A DNA stretch of 64,000 bases from Levilactobacillus hammesii DSM 16381. Its GTDB lineage: Bacteria; Bacillota; Bacilli; Lactobacillales; Lactobacillaceae. Made by a program: the position numbers and the translations under genes. The stretch is from the NCBI RefSeq assembly GCF_001434395.1, contig NZ_AZFS01000006.1, positions 89,026-153,025 of the forward strand. The letters run 5' to 3'. This document shows positions 51,901 through 60,690 of the stretch, one piece after another. The stretch's first letter is position 1; each line of letters begins with the position of its first letter. The notes beneath the pieces are model-generated. The model saw nothing but the letters and a program-made list of their open reading frames with translations, did not search any database and was not told the origin of the DNA.

Positions 51901-52568
51901 TGGATTATAAGAGTTCAGAGCATAAGTTCAGTTATCAAGAGGCTTACTATGGACAGGCCATGCAAATGCTGACCTACTTGGATGCGGTTAAGAAGAATCT
52001 TCCCGAGTTGTTGGCGGGTTCAGAGGCTGATGTCCAACGGGCCGAATTGGCGGGAGCCGTCTATCTGCACCTGCAGAATCCAATCTTACGGGCAACCGAT
52101 GTGTTGGACGAAGATCCAATGCTAGCCCTATTGAAGGCAGAACAGTACCAAGGCTTATTGCTGGATGATCCAGACTTACTCGCCAACCTTGATTCGTTGT
52201 TTGACTCACCAGACTTCCACGGAAATTCACTTCTCTTCCGGGGATTGTACCGGGGAGTTAAGGGCAATTACACCTCATATGGCAAGATGTTAGTGAAACC
52301 GGATGAACTGGATCTGCTGTTACAGCATACGGAGGGCTTAATTAAGCGGGCTGCCAATGAAATTTTTGATGGTCGGGTTGATCTGGCACCGACACGTGAG
52401 CAGAGTAAAACGGCGCTCCAGTATTCACCGTACAAATCGATTATGCAGTTTGATCCCTTGTTGACGGAGAATAACTACCGGGATCTACAGCCCCTCAAAC
52501 GGGACGATGTCATGAAGAGAATCAAGGAAGAATTGGAAAAGGGGGACGCTAATGAGCGCGAAATTTAG
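48936..52568 (+). CDS. rexB: ATP-dependent helicase/nuclease subunit B (RexB/AddB)
   Basis: 1210-residue subunit of the RexAB/AddAB recombination and DNA-end-processing complex. The N-terminal helicase-like domain lacks a functional Walker A (it starts FILGSAGRDHRTP), as usual for RexB. The C-terminal RecB-type nuclease shows VRGRIDRLDAL and IVDYKSS. The four cysteines that hold the AddB iron-sulfur cluster are missing (YYANPYAYFLKYG and QYSPYKSIMQFD). AAGGAGG precedes ATG 48936. rexA overlaps its end by 17 bases, so the subunits are coupled. Confidence 0.94.
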   Translation: MSLQFILGSAGRDHRTPMVTAMAHQLTTQPTDQCYYLVPNHIKFETEVDVLAALKKQIAPDQALFAQTQVQVFSFTRLAWFFMKNEPVYQLPRISTAGLNMLIYQIVQSHADELTVFRGEVDRPGFVSQLTTQLAELKVGQVTAADLMTAISEMTTTNADLQAKLHDLMIIYDAFEQQMMGKYVENTDLLNQLADFLTRKIDLSHAHFYLEGFSQLSAQERKLTAALIERAASVTVALNLDKGYPQSAPDATNLFFQSGKLYHQLYSIARAASVPVITDQRAQEPRVAADLLALDEFWQASSSMTPQPQAAQQVPTHIQVVQASNRYVEVSRVATQIRQLVASGQYRYQDFLVMARHLDHYQTVIDPIFKAQEIPYFDDADVQMADHPFVELINALFDVSRRNFRYADVFRVLKSELLLPRDDDGQPMALPAYRQALALTENFVLKNGFESQNWWTQKEDWVYLRFAAEDDEVQTSRNDRVSAQINLIRHFVKDTLPPFFARMKAAKTYTDAATVLYQFLENAGVSERLMAWRDQAIAAGDLMRAGQPEQTWATFCQMLDECHSILGPLPFKQQDFQALLQSGFAGAKFSQIPSTLDQVTITESGIVQANNRKVTFLMGATADDMPDDQIPTGLLADNDRRDLSEQLQAVDEDSYLRDDAATQLAGEPYLNYLAFLSGSERLIFSYPATSDDARNGLQISPYVERIRQYFKLPVITAATTPTAEMTAILPFIGTRRSTLRHLVQAGHDGQLRGVTLSQPWSYIWRTLRQDGNYGELTAKLMGSLAYKNVPTKLTNDTVIQLYGQKINTSISKLEEYYANPYAYFLKYGLRLQERDVFDLSPASTGEFFHATMEGLMNQVKDEHLDLADFDDQQLREMTDDAIKKVLDTTVNPQFAILERSARMRYIRAQLIKTMRQMAKTMREQSSRTKLRPKQMEVKFGLGDPNGLAPLSFDLGNQHKVTVRGRIDRLDALQVDAQDGAKGKTYLGIVDYKSSEHKFSYQEAYYGQAMQMLTYLDAVKKNLPELLAGSEADVQRAELAGAVYLHLQNPILRATDVLDEDPMLALLKAEQYQGLLLDDPDLLANLDSLFDSPDFHGNSLLFRGLYRGVKGNYTSYGKMLVKPDELDLLLQHTEGLIKRAANEIFDGRVDLAPTREQSKTALQYSPYKSIMQFDPLLTENNYRDLQPLKRDDVMKRIKEELEKGDANEREI

Positions 52569-55500
52569 TTTTACGCCAAGTCAGGATCAAGCCATTCATG
52601 ATGCCGGTAATAATCTATTGGTGTCGGCCTCGGCCGGTTCTGGGAAGACCCGTGTCCTCGTTCAGCGGGTGATCGAGAAGCTAAAGGCGGGAACAGGCAT
52701 TGATGAAGTCCTGATTGTGACCTTCACCAAGGCAGCGGCCGCCGAAATGCGTGATCGTATTCAGACCGCGTTGCGGCAAGAACTCGCGAACAGTCAAGGT
52801 GATAGTGCGCAACAGAGGTTCTATTTACGCCAATTGAATCAGCTGCCAGTCGCCGATATTAGTACGCTCGATGCCTTTTGTTTGCGCATCCTGCAGCATT
52901 ACTACTACGTCATTGACTTTGACCCCGTCTTTCGGCTCCTGGCTGATGAGACGGAGAATGCCCTCTTGCGGGATGAGGTTTGGGCCGATGTTCGAGAGGA
53001 ACTGTATGCCGATGGCGAACAGGCACCAGCAAAGGATCAACTCCTGGCCACCGGAACCCCCAGTCTATTCGCCCAGTTGACGGAGAACTTTTCGGGCGAC
53101 CGTGGCGATGATGGTTTAGCGGAACTGGTGCAACGGACGAATACGTTTGCTAATGCGACCGCTGATCCGGAGGCATGGTTGGATGGGCTGACAGTTCCCT
53201 ATCAATTGGATGGTGATCAGTTAACGGCAACCACGTTCTATCATGATAAATTACAGCCACTATTGACGGAACAAGTGACGCAGGTGAAGGCCGATTTGAC
53301 CAGTGCCCAGCAATTGGCCGATCAAGCCAATTTAACCAAGCAATCTGACCACTTACGGCCACTGATTAGCAGTTTAGAAGAAATCTTAGGCCTAGTGGAC
53401 CATGGCAGTTGGAATGCGCTTAGAGCGGCCGTGAACAACTTTAGCTGGGGGAAGATGCCGACGATTTATCAGAAAAATAAGGTAGATTTTCCCGTTTATA
53501 ATCAGTTAAAGACCACGTATTATGACCCGGCACGTAAAGAGCTCGAATCCCTGAAGAAGAATTACCTGGTGCAGTCGGAGGAACGGGCCCTGACTACGAT
53601 TAAGGCAGCTGGTCAATTGGTTGGAGAATTGGCCCGAGTCGTTAAGGTCTTTCGGCACGCCTATATGGCTGAGAAGCAACGGCGGCACGTGCTTGACTTT
53701 GCCGATGTGGAACACGCGGCCCTAAAGATTTTAACGCAGGATACCGATCAGTCGCGGCAAGTCGCGGCCCAGCTCCGGCAACAATATGCGGAAATCATGG
53801 TCGATGAGTATCAGGATACCAACGGTCTACAGGAAGCGATTTTGACGGCGATTGTCAAACCAGCCCCGGCCGGGAACTTGTTTATGGTGGGGGATGTTAA
53901 GCAGTCTATCTACCGCTTCCGGCAAGCAGATCCCACGCTCTTTATGGACAAGACGGATCGCTATACCACCGACCCGCAGTCGGGTAGTCTGATTGTGTTG
54001 GCCGAAAACTTCCGCTCCATGAAAAATGTGGATGATTTTACCAACTTGATTTTTAAGCAGCTGATGGATCGCCAGTTGGGTGAGATCGACTATACGGGTG
54101 CGGCGCAGTTGAAGTTCGGTGCGACGTATTATCCCGATGAGGTCACCAGTACGGCTGAATTGTTGGTCTATTTGACGGATGAGCAGGCGGATGCTGGCGC
54201 TGACGATGATCAGGAAGCCATGAATGAGAAGTTTCAGGTGGATAACAAGCACCAGGGAGAAGTCTTGGTTGCCGGTCAGAAGATCCAGGAACTGATTGCG
54301 GCAAAGACGCCCATCTATGATCGGGATGCCCGGGAAGTACGGGCGATGCAATACAAGGATATTACCTTGCTGACACCTACGCGAACGAACAACCTGATTA
54401 TTACCGATGAACTCCGCCGGTTAGGTATTCCGGTGGTCGTTAATGACGCGCAGAGCTATTTCAAAACAACCGAAATTCAGATCATGATGGCGTTATTAAA
54501 AGTCATCGATAATCCGTATCAGGACATTCCGTTAGCGGCCGTTCTGCGCTCACCAATCGTGGGGCTTGATGAAAACCAGTTGGCCGCCTTGCGGATCAAT
54601 CAACGGACCGGGGACTACTACCAGGCCCTGCTGCATTTCCAACAAAGTTATCCGGCCCAGAATGCCAGTGATTTCCAGCAGGAGCTTTATGAAAAGATCG
54701 GGCATTTTCTTGAACAACTCGACACTTTCCGGGATATTGCCCGTCAAAATCAGCTGGTCACCTTGATCTGGCGAATCTATCAGGACACGGGATTCTTGGA
54801 CTATGTAGGAGGGATGCCCGCTGGTGAACAGCGGCAGGCCAACCTACATGCTTTATATGAACGTGCGCAGGGCTACGAACACAGTAGTTTTAAGGGCCTG
54901 TTTCAATTTGTACGTTTTGTGGAGCGCCTCCAGGAACGGGATGATGATTTGGCCGGTGCACCGGTTCAATCGGCCGAAGATGCCGTATCCGTCATGACCA
55001 TTCACGGGAGCAAGGGACTGGAATTCCCCGTCGTCTTCATCATGGATGCGTCACGTAAATTCAATCGACAGGACCAACAAGGCAATTACGTGATGAGTGG
55101 CCGCCAGGGCATTGGGATCGACTACCTGGATACGGATAGCCGGGTCAAGGCCCCCAGTCTGCAGAAGATGGTGACGGCGCAAGCCATTTCACGGGCCAGT
55201 CTCGCTGAGGAAATGCGGAAGCTCTACGTCGCGTTGACGCGGGCAGAATCGCAGGTTTACATCGTAGGTTCCCATACGACGAAGGAAAAGGCCTTGAGCA
55301 CCTGGCAACAAGCCTTCCAGAGTCCCAATCTGGTCTTAAATGCGACCTTGCGGGAGAAAACAACGGCGGCAAATTACCTGGATTGGATTGGGATGTGTCT
55401 GGTTCGAGACGCCAAGTTCAAGGTGGATGATCAACCGGTAGACACCGCATTGTCCGCGTTGGCGGGTGATCCGGCTAACTTCAGCGTGCGCTTCGTGAAG

Positions 55501-56379
55501 GCCGCTGACTTGGGCTCCTTAACGACGGCCCAGTCAACGACAGACGATTGGATTGCCGCCAATGAGCCGCAAGCAACTACTGATGCTACCGAGACACCTA
55601 CAGATATTGACGTGGATACGATTCATCAGATCATGGACTTTAGTTATCCACATCAGGCCGCAACCCAGACGACGGCCTACCAATCGGTTTCGGAGGCCAA
55701 ACGGCTTTTCGAGGATCCGGACAATGCTACCCTGGGTGAGTATCAACCCGTGGGCAATGGCCAACGTGGTCACCGATTCGTCACCCATGACTTTGCACGC
55801 CCAGCATTTCTGCAGACGGTGCGGGCACCACTCCCAACTGAAATTGGGACCGCGACGCATTTGGTCCTGCAGCAGTTAGATGTGACCGTGCCGCCTACGT
55901 TGGAATCGATTCAAGCCGTGATTGATCGGCTGGTTGCCGATCAGGTGCTGACACTGGCGGTGGCACAACAGGTGCGTGCCGACCTCATCTTGCAATTCTT
56001 TACCACGCCAGTCGGCGAGCAGATTCTGGCGCATCCCGATCAGCTACATCGTGAGGTGCCATTCTCGTTGTTGATGCCGGCAAAGAGCCTGTTCCAGGAC
56101 TTTAAGGAAGCCGACTCGCAAGTGCTGGTCCATGGGATCGTGGATGGTTATTTGCAGACGGCAGAGGGAATTACCCTGTTTGATTACAAGACGGATCACG
56201 TTAATGTGGACGCTGTTGAACAGAGTACCGCCAAAATCATCGACCGCTATAGTGGTCAGGTGAACTTGTACGCCGCTGCCCTGCAACAGATGACGGGGCA
56301 ACCGGTTCTGGCGCAGTATCTGTATCTGTTAACCACGGGGAGTCTTGTGGTGGTTCCGAAAAAAACATTACAGGTCTAG
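52552..56379 (+). CDS. rexA: ATP-dependent helicase/nuclease subunit A (RexA/AddA)
   Basis: 1275-residue UvrD-like helicase and nuclease that unwinds and resects double-strand breaks with RexB, making ends for RecA and degrading foreign linear DNA. Walker A ASAGSGKT is at residues 26-33, motif II is VDEYQDTN, motif V/VI regions MTIHGSKGLEFPVVF and LYVALTRAESQVYIVG are present, and the C-terminal nuclease motif has GIVDG (1195-) and DYKTDH (1211-). GGGGG upstream of ATG 52552 lies inside rexB. A strong terminator follows. Confidence 0.96.
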   Translation: MSAKFSFTPSQDQAIHDAGNNLLVSASAGSGKTRVLVQRVIEKLKAGTGIDEVLIVTFTKAAAAEMRDRIQTALRQELANSQGDSAQQRFYLRQLNQLPVADISTLDAFCLRILQHYYYVIDFDPVFRLLADETENALLRDEVWADVREELYADGEQAPAKDQLLATGTPSLFAQLTENFSGDRGDDGLAELVQRTNTFANATADPEAWLDGLTVPYQLDGDQLTATTFYHDKLQPLLTEQVTQVKADLTSAQQLADQANLTKQSDHLRPLISSLEEILGLVDHGSWNALRAAVNNFSWGKMPTIYQKNKVDFPVYNQLKTTYYDPARKELESLKKNYLVQSEERALTTIKAAGQLVGELARVVKVFRHAYMAEKQRRHVLDFADVEHAALKILTQDTDQSRQVAAQLRQQYAEIMVDEYQDTNGLQEAILTAIVKPAPAGNLFMVGDVKQSIYRFRQADPTLFMDKTDRYTTDPQSGSLIVLAENFRSMKNVDDFTNLIFKQLMDRQLGEIDYTGAAQLKFGATYYPDEVTSTAELLVYLTDEQADAGADDDQEAMNEKFQVDNKHQGEVLVAGQKIQELIAAKTPIYDRDAREVRAMQYKDITLLTPTRTNNLIITDELRRLGIPVVVNDAQSYFKTTEIQIMMALLKVIDNPYQDIPLAAVLRSPIVGLDENQLAALRINQRTGDYYQALLHFQQSYPAQNASDFQQELYEKIGHFLEQLDTFRDIARQNQLVTLIWRIYQDTGFLDYVGGMPAGEQRQANLHALYERAQGYEHSSFKGLFQFVRFVERLQERDDDLAGAPVQSAEDAVSVMTIHGSKGLEFPVVFIMDASRKFNRQDQQGNYVMSGRQGIGIDYLDTDSRVKAPSLQKMVTAQAISRASLAEEMRKLYVALTRAESQVYIVGSHTTKEKALSTWQQAFQSPNLVLNATLREKTTAANYLDWIGMCLVRDAKFKVDDQPVDTALSALAGDPANFSVRFVKAADLGSLTTAQSTTDDWIAANEPQATTDATETPTDIDVDTIHQIMDFSYPHQAATQTTAYQSVSEAKRLFEDPDNATLGEYQPVGNGQRGHRFVTHDFARPAFLQTVRAPLPTEIGTATHLVLQQLDVTVPPTLESIQAVIDRLVADQVLTLAVAQQVRADLILQFFTTPVGEQILAHPDQLHREVPFSLLMPAKSLFQDFKEADSQVLVHGIVDGYLQTAEGITLFDYKTDHVNVDAVEQSTAKIIDRYSGQVNLYAAALQQMTGQPVLAQYLYLLTTGSLVVVPKKTLQV

Positions 56380-56380
56380 T

Positions 56381-56429
56381 AAAAAAGCACCACTGCAACG
56401 ACCAAGAGCCATTGCGGTGGTGCTTTTTA
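56381..56429. terminator. Bidirectional terminator after rexA
   Basis: AAAAAAGCACCAC pairs with GTGGTGCTTTTT, inner GCAA/TTGC; serves rexA and the convergent small gene. Confidence 0.92.
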
Positions 56430-56437
56430 CAAACATT

Positions 56438-56629
56438 TTAGTGATGAATCAGGAGTAGTGAAATTAGGGCGAAGACCAAAACAATCATGACCGCAATCAC
56501 CCCAACGAGGCGGCGATTAAAGTGGTGATCGAGATGGTAAACGTAGCCTAGAACACCGGCCAGGGCCAGCAGACCAACTACTGCTAGAATAATTAATTTG
56601 AGTTTGACGTCGAAATCCGTAGTTAACAT
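56438..56629 (-). CDS. Small two-helix membrane protein
   Basis: Unrecognised 63-residue protein with two clear membrane helices (KLIILAVVGLLALAGVLGYV and VGVIAVMIVLVFALISLLLI) joined by a short loop YHLDHHFNRRL. AAGGAAG precedes ATG 56629. The next gene, a thiolase in the same direction, lies upstream; this gene may be its downstream partner or independent. Confidence 0.7.
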   Translation of the reverse strand: MLTTDFDVKLKLIILAVVGLLALAGVLGYVYHLDHHFNRRLVGVIAVMIVLVFALISLLLIHH

Positions 56630-56689
56630 GGCGCGCTTCCTTTTTCTGAGTCGTTGTCGTCATTATACCAGAAGGAGCCATAGTCGCGA

Positions 56690-57859
56690 CTAATCGCGCT
56701 CAATCAACAGGGCAATGCCCATGCCCCCGCCAATGCACATGGCGGCTAGGCCGCGATGCAGGTCGCTGTGAATTAGCTCATGTAGCAGGGTGACCACGAT
56801 CCGCGTGCCGGATGCCCCCAGCGGATGGCCCAGGGCAATACTCCCACCGTTGACATTGAGTCGCTCACTAGGTAATTTGAGATCCCGGGCCACGGCAACG
56901 GATTGGGCAGCGAAGGCCTCGTTAACTTCAAACCGATCGATATCGTCCACGCGCAGATGGTGTTGATCCAGGACATCCTGAATGGCATAGACGGGCGCGT
57001 AACCCATAATGTCAGGGTCAATACCATTCTCATGATAACCGGTTAAGGTGGCTAAGTAGGGGATGTTAGCGGCTTGGGCAGCCGACTTCCGCATCAGAAC
57101 CATGGCGGCGGCACCGTCATTCAGTCCAGCGGCATTTCCGGCCGTGACGGTCCCATCCTCGCGAAAGGCAGGTGGTAGGGCCGCTAATTTTGCCAGTGAA
57201 GTGTTGGCCCGAACGGCCTCATCCTGAGTGACAAGGTCATCACCCACGGGGACCGGGACGATTTCGTCATTGAAGCGGTAATGTTCCTGCGCCTGAACGG
57301 CCTTTTGTTGGGAGGCGAGGGCGAAAGCATCCTGGGCCTCACGGCTGACGTTAAAACGTTCGGCCACGTTTTCCGCGGTAATTCCCATGGGAATGTTGGT
57401 AAAAGCATCGGTCAGGCCGTCTCGCGTCAGGCTGTCTGTCAGGGTGACGTCACCGAATTTATGGCCCCAACGTGATTGATTGTTTAGGTAAGGGGCCTGG
57501 CTCATGCTTTCCGTGCCACCGACTAAAACGGCATCGGCGTCGCCCATTAAAATGGCCGCTTGTCCCAACCGGATGGCCTTGAGACTAGAACCGCAGACCT
57601 GATTGATGGTCATTGCCGTACTGGTTTCTGGCAGGCCGACGTTAAGTTCAATCTGACGAGCCACATTCTGGCCGAGTCCAGCCTGGAGGACCGTCCCAAA
57701 GATCGTTTGCTGAATCATGGCGGGATCAAGACCGCTGCGCGTGACGGCAGCCTGCGCGGCGATACTGCCCAAGGTCACCGCAGAGACTGACCGAAAGCCG
57801 CGGCCAAATTTACCGATAGGGGTGCGCGCGGCACTAACAATTACAACTTCTTCTGCCAT
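56690..57859 (-). CDS. Acetyl-CoA C-acetyltransferase (thiolase)
   Basis: 389-residue enzyme condensing two acetyl-CoA into acetoacetyl-CoA, the first step of the mevalonate pathway that gives isoprenoids in lactobacilli. Active-site Cys89 lies in NQVCGSS, His345 in [10 protein letters not shown] and Cys375 in [19 protein letters not shown] is also conserved. The start ATG 57859 follows AAAGGAG by twelve bases, a long spacing. No HMG-CoA synthase or reductase gene is beside it, so the role as biosynthetic thiolase is inferred from family. Confidence 0.93.
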   Translation of the reverse strand: MAEEVVIVSAARTPIGKFGRGFRSVSAVTLGSIAAQAAVTRSGLDPAMIQQTIFGTVLQAGLGQNVARQIELNVGLPETSTAMTINQVCGSSLKAIRLGQAAILMGDADAVLVGGTESMSQAPYLNNQSRWGHKFGDVTLTDSLTRDGLTDAFTNIPMGITAENVAERFNVSREAQDAFALASQQKAVQAQEHYRFNDEIVPVPVGDDLVTQDEAVRANTSLAKLAALPPAFREDGTVTAGNAAGLNDGAAAMVLMRKSAAQAANIPYLATLTGYHENGIDPDIMGYAPVYAIQDVLDQHHLRVDDIDRFEVNEAFAAQSVAVARDLKLPSERLNVNGGSIALGHPLGASGTRIVVTLLHELIHSDLHRGLAAMCIGGGMGIALLIERD

Positions 57860-58136
57860 GTCAATTCGTTCTCCTTTTTTCCGATAAGTATCCGAACCCT
57901 TAATATAACCGACTTTATGAAATTTGTCTTGGTTTTAGACGCGGTAAGCGTGAGATTTCGGCTTTTCTTAAGGAAATAAGGGCGGTAATGACCAACGTCA
58001 TGATCAACTCGCGGCTTCGTATTCGTTCGTGATTCGGCATAGCTGCCAATCTAAGTCTTGCGATCGTATTTTCCATTCTGGCGGTCATCGCTTATAATGG
58101 GAGTTGGAATTCAAGACAGATAGGGGAATTGTAGTT

Positions 58137-59102
58137 ATGGAAGAATCTAAAGCAACAGCCGAACTAATGACGCCCACGGAGTTCTTGACCCCGGCGCATT
58201 TAGGACGGTTATCCGCCAATCAGCAGAAGTATGCCCAGGATATCTTAAATGATGTGGCGCAGGCACGGCAATCCGTTGAACTGGGCGTGGGCGCCTGGTC
58301 CGCCCAACAAGTGGTAGGGGCGTTAGCGGCCTTACCCACACTGGTTGATCGGCCCCACGTGTACTACGTGGCCGTGGTTCCCGTATTAACGGCCTACTTT
58401 AAGGCACAGGCAGCTCCAAATTTGGCTGAGTTGTTAGCCGCACTCAAACAGGCCCGGCCGGCGCTAGTCGAAAAGCATGCGGAAACCGATGATGCCCAAC
58501 AGGCCTATGAAGGTGTGGTGGCATTGGTTGAAACGTGGCTACAAGACATGGGAACGCAGCCGGAAGTGACCAATTTAAATGCGCAAGACCGGCAATACTT
58601 TGTGACGATCGTTCACACCACGGCCGAGTTGATGATTACGGGGAAGCAGCGACAGCCCGCCGATTGGGATGCTGAGGCGATTTCGTCCATCATGTTTGGT
58701 CCGTTCACCCATCTCTTGGATGAAAAGGATCGGGTGCCGGCCCTCTTTAATCTGGTACCTTTTGCATTGACGACGCTGTTTAGTTACCTAGAGACCCAAC
58801 ATCAGCTAAAGCAGGGGGATCAGTTGTTGGAATGGGTGGCGAAGAATCACACCGCCTTGGTCACCATGTACAATCCCAAGCTGGAGAACTTCTATGAAGA
58901 ACTCGCTTCCGCCATGCGCCGTGCCGGTATCGATGCCAACGATTACGCGGCCGTTGATGCCTTTACGCAGGACTATTTGAACGCGCATCCCGCAGCCGGT
59001 CGATCACTCTTTACCACGGATCAGCAGTTGACAAAGAAACGGCCAGCCAAGCACTTAAAATACAGTCAAAAACGGCGCAAGAATCGTCGTAAGAAACGCT
59101 AA
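58137..59102 (+). CDS. Conserved hypothetical protein with basic C-terminus
   Basis: 321-residue soluble protein, all-helical by appearance, with no membrane segment and a strongly basic end (KYSQKRRKNRRKKR) suggesting nucleic acid or ribosome contact. No domain is recognised. ATG 58137 has GGGGA nine bases upstream and follows TATAAT at 58093-58098; an in-frame TTG at 58104 lacks a proper site. The gap 57860-58090 shows nothing else. A strong terminator follows. Confidence 0.72.
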   Translation: MEESKATAELMTPTEFLTPAHLGRLSANQQKYAQDILNDVAQARQSVELGVGAWSAQQVVGALAALPTLVDRPHVYYVAVVPVLTAYFKAQAAPNLAELLAALKQARPALVEKHAETDDAQQAYEGVVALVETWLQDMGTQPEVTNLNAQDRQYFVTIVHTTAELMITGKQRQPADWDAEAISSIMFGPFTHLLDEKDRVPALFNLVPFALTTLFSYLETQHQLKQGDQLLEWVAKNHTALVTMYNPKLENFYEELASAMRRAGIDANDYAAVDAFTQDYLNAHPAAGRSLFTTDQQLTKKRPAKHLKYSQKRRKNRRKKR

Positions 59103-59110
59103 GAATAAGT

Positions 59111-59153
59111 CAAAAGGACGTCCCAGACAATAACTGTCTGAGACGTCCTTTTG
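59111..59153. terminator. Bidirectional terminator before murE
   Basis: CAAAAGGACGTC pairs perfectly with GACGTCCTTTTG, with inner AGACA/TGTCT; ends the 58137 gene and the convergent lysS-murE operon. Confidence 0.93.
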
Positions 59154-59159
59154 TATCAC

Positions 59160-60671
59160 CTAAGCTTCAAGTTCGTCGATGACTTCCTGAGCAACGACTG
59201 GATCGGTTGCATAGGGCGTGTCGATGCCGTTGATCTTTTGGTAAGCATCTTGGCCCTTGCCGGCGAGAATCACGAGGTCATGATTCGTCGCGGTGGCAAT
59301 GGCCTGGTGAATGGCGTCTTCCCGTTGGGGGATTAACGTCGTTTGCACCTTGGTGTGGTCGATATAACTATCGATTTCCTTGGCAATGGCGATGGGGTCT
59401 TCGTGTCCCGGATCGTCAGTGGTCAGGAAGGCCACGTTAGCGTAATCATTGAGCGCCTTGGCAAAGCCTTCGCGGCGGTCCTCACCCTTATCGCCGGTGC
59501 TTCCCAAGACCACCTTGATTTGGTGATCTGGGAATTGGGCGTGTAGGAAGTGCAGGAGCGCGTTCATGCTGCCCCAGTCATGGGCGTAGTCAATGTAGAC
59601 CGTGCCGTGCCGCTGCGTCGTCAACACTTCCATCCGACCAGGAATCGTGGTGTTGGCGAGACCCGTCTGCATGTCGGTCACGTGAGCGCCGGCGAGTAGA
59701 CTGGCTAGAATGGCAGCCGTCGCGTTACTCTGGTTGAAGTCGCCAGGCACGGAAACGTTGTACGTGGCTGCCAGAGGCGCTAACCGATCATCGTCACGGT
59801 TAACGGTCAGACTGAACTGACTGTCGGTTAACGTGGCGGCATCACTGGTTAGCGAGACGGTTGCTTGGGGCTGATCGACACCATAAGTGAAAATGTGGTC
59901 GGGTGCCGTGGAAACCTTAGCTGCTGCCAGAACTTCGTCAAAATGGTCGGTATCTGCGTCAATGATGCAGTTGTCCGAGTTCAACATCAACTGTAATTTG
60001 CAGAAGAGGTAGTTGGCGAAGTTGGGGTGTTCGTTGACGCCGATATGGTCCGGCGAGATATTTAGGAACAACCCGACATTGAATCTAAGGCCGTAAACCC
60101 GGTCTAGCAAGTAAGCCTGTGAGGCCACTTCCATGACCAGGACCTTCTGACCGTTGTCCACCGCCTGCCGCATTTCACGGAAGATATCGAATGATTCCGC
60201 CGTGGTGAGGTGGGCTTTGAACTGATCTTCGGGCTTGGGTCCCAAGATGTGATTGATCGTTGAGAACATCGCGACCTGTTTAGGGAAGGTCTGTTCAAGA
60301 ATGTTGCGGGTGAAATACGTGGACGTCGTCTTGCCCTTGGTCCCGGTATAACCGATGACGAAGAGGTCATTTTGCGGGAAGCCGAAGTACAGCTGAGCTG
60401 CTAACGACAGCGCCTTGCGAACGTCGGTAACGAAGATGCCGGGCGTGACCAGGTTGTAGTCCTTTTCAGCGAGGTAACAGGTTGCCCCGTTGGCAATGGC
60501 TTGATGCAGGTAGTCCACGGAAAAATTAAATCCTTTGCAAACAAAGAGGCTATTCGCGCTAACTTTGCGGGAGTCATAGGCTAACCCATCAAAGGTGGCA
60601 TCGTCAGATAGCGTTGTTCCTTGATACAGGTTGTGTTCTTGGAGAAGCGCAATCAACTGGTTTACTCTCAT
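59160..60671 (-). CDS. murE: UDP-MurNAc-tripeptide synthetase MurE, probably L-lysine-adding
   Basis: 503-residue cytoplasmic ligase that adds the third amino acid to UDP-MurNAc-L-Ala-D-Glu. The ATP loop GYTGTKGKTT is at 107-116, and the central domain has FLNISPDHI and LGSTGDKGEDR. The specificity region is DDPGHEDP (419-426), lacking the Arg of the DNPR motif in diaminopimelate enzymes, so L-lysine is favoured. It follows lysS by 19 bases in one operon; both use L-lysine, which supports that reading. The ribosome-binding site is AAAGAGG. Confidence 0.9.
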   Translation of the reverse strand: MRVNQLIALLQEHNLYQGTTLSDDATFDGLAYDSRKVSANSLFVCKGFNFSVDYLHQAIANGATCYLAEKDYNLVTPGIFVTDVRKALSLAAQLYFGFPQNDLFVIGYTGTKGKTTSTYFTRNILEQTFPKQVAMFSTINHILGPKPEDQFKAHLTTAESFDIFREMRQAVDNGQKVLVMEVASQAYLLDRVYGLRFNVGLFLNISPDHIGVNEHPNFANYLFCKLQLMLNSDNCIIDADTDHFDEVLAAAKVSTAPDHIFTYGVDQPQATVSLTSDAATLTDSQFSLTVNRDDDRLAPLAATYNVSVPGDFNQSNATAAILASLLAGAHVTDMQTGLANTTIPGRMEVLTTQRHGTVYIDYAHDWGSMNALLHFLHAQFPDHQIKVVLGSTGDKGEDRREGFAKALNDYANVAFLTTDDPGHEDPIAIAKEIDSYIDHTKVQTTLIPQREDAIHQAIATATNHDLVILAGKGQDAYQKINGIDTPYATDPVVAQEVIDELEA

Positions 60672-60690
60672 GCAATTGCCTCTTTTCGGA

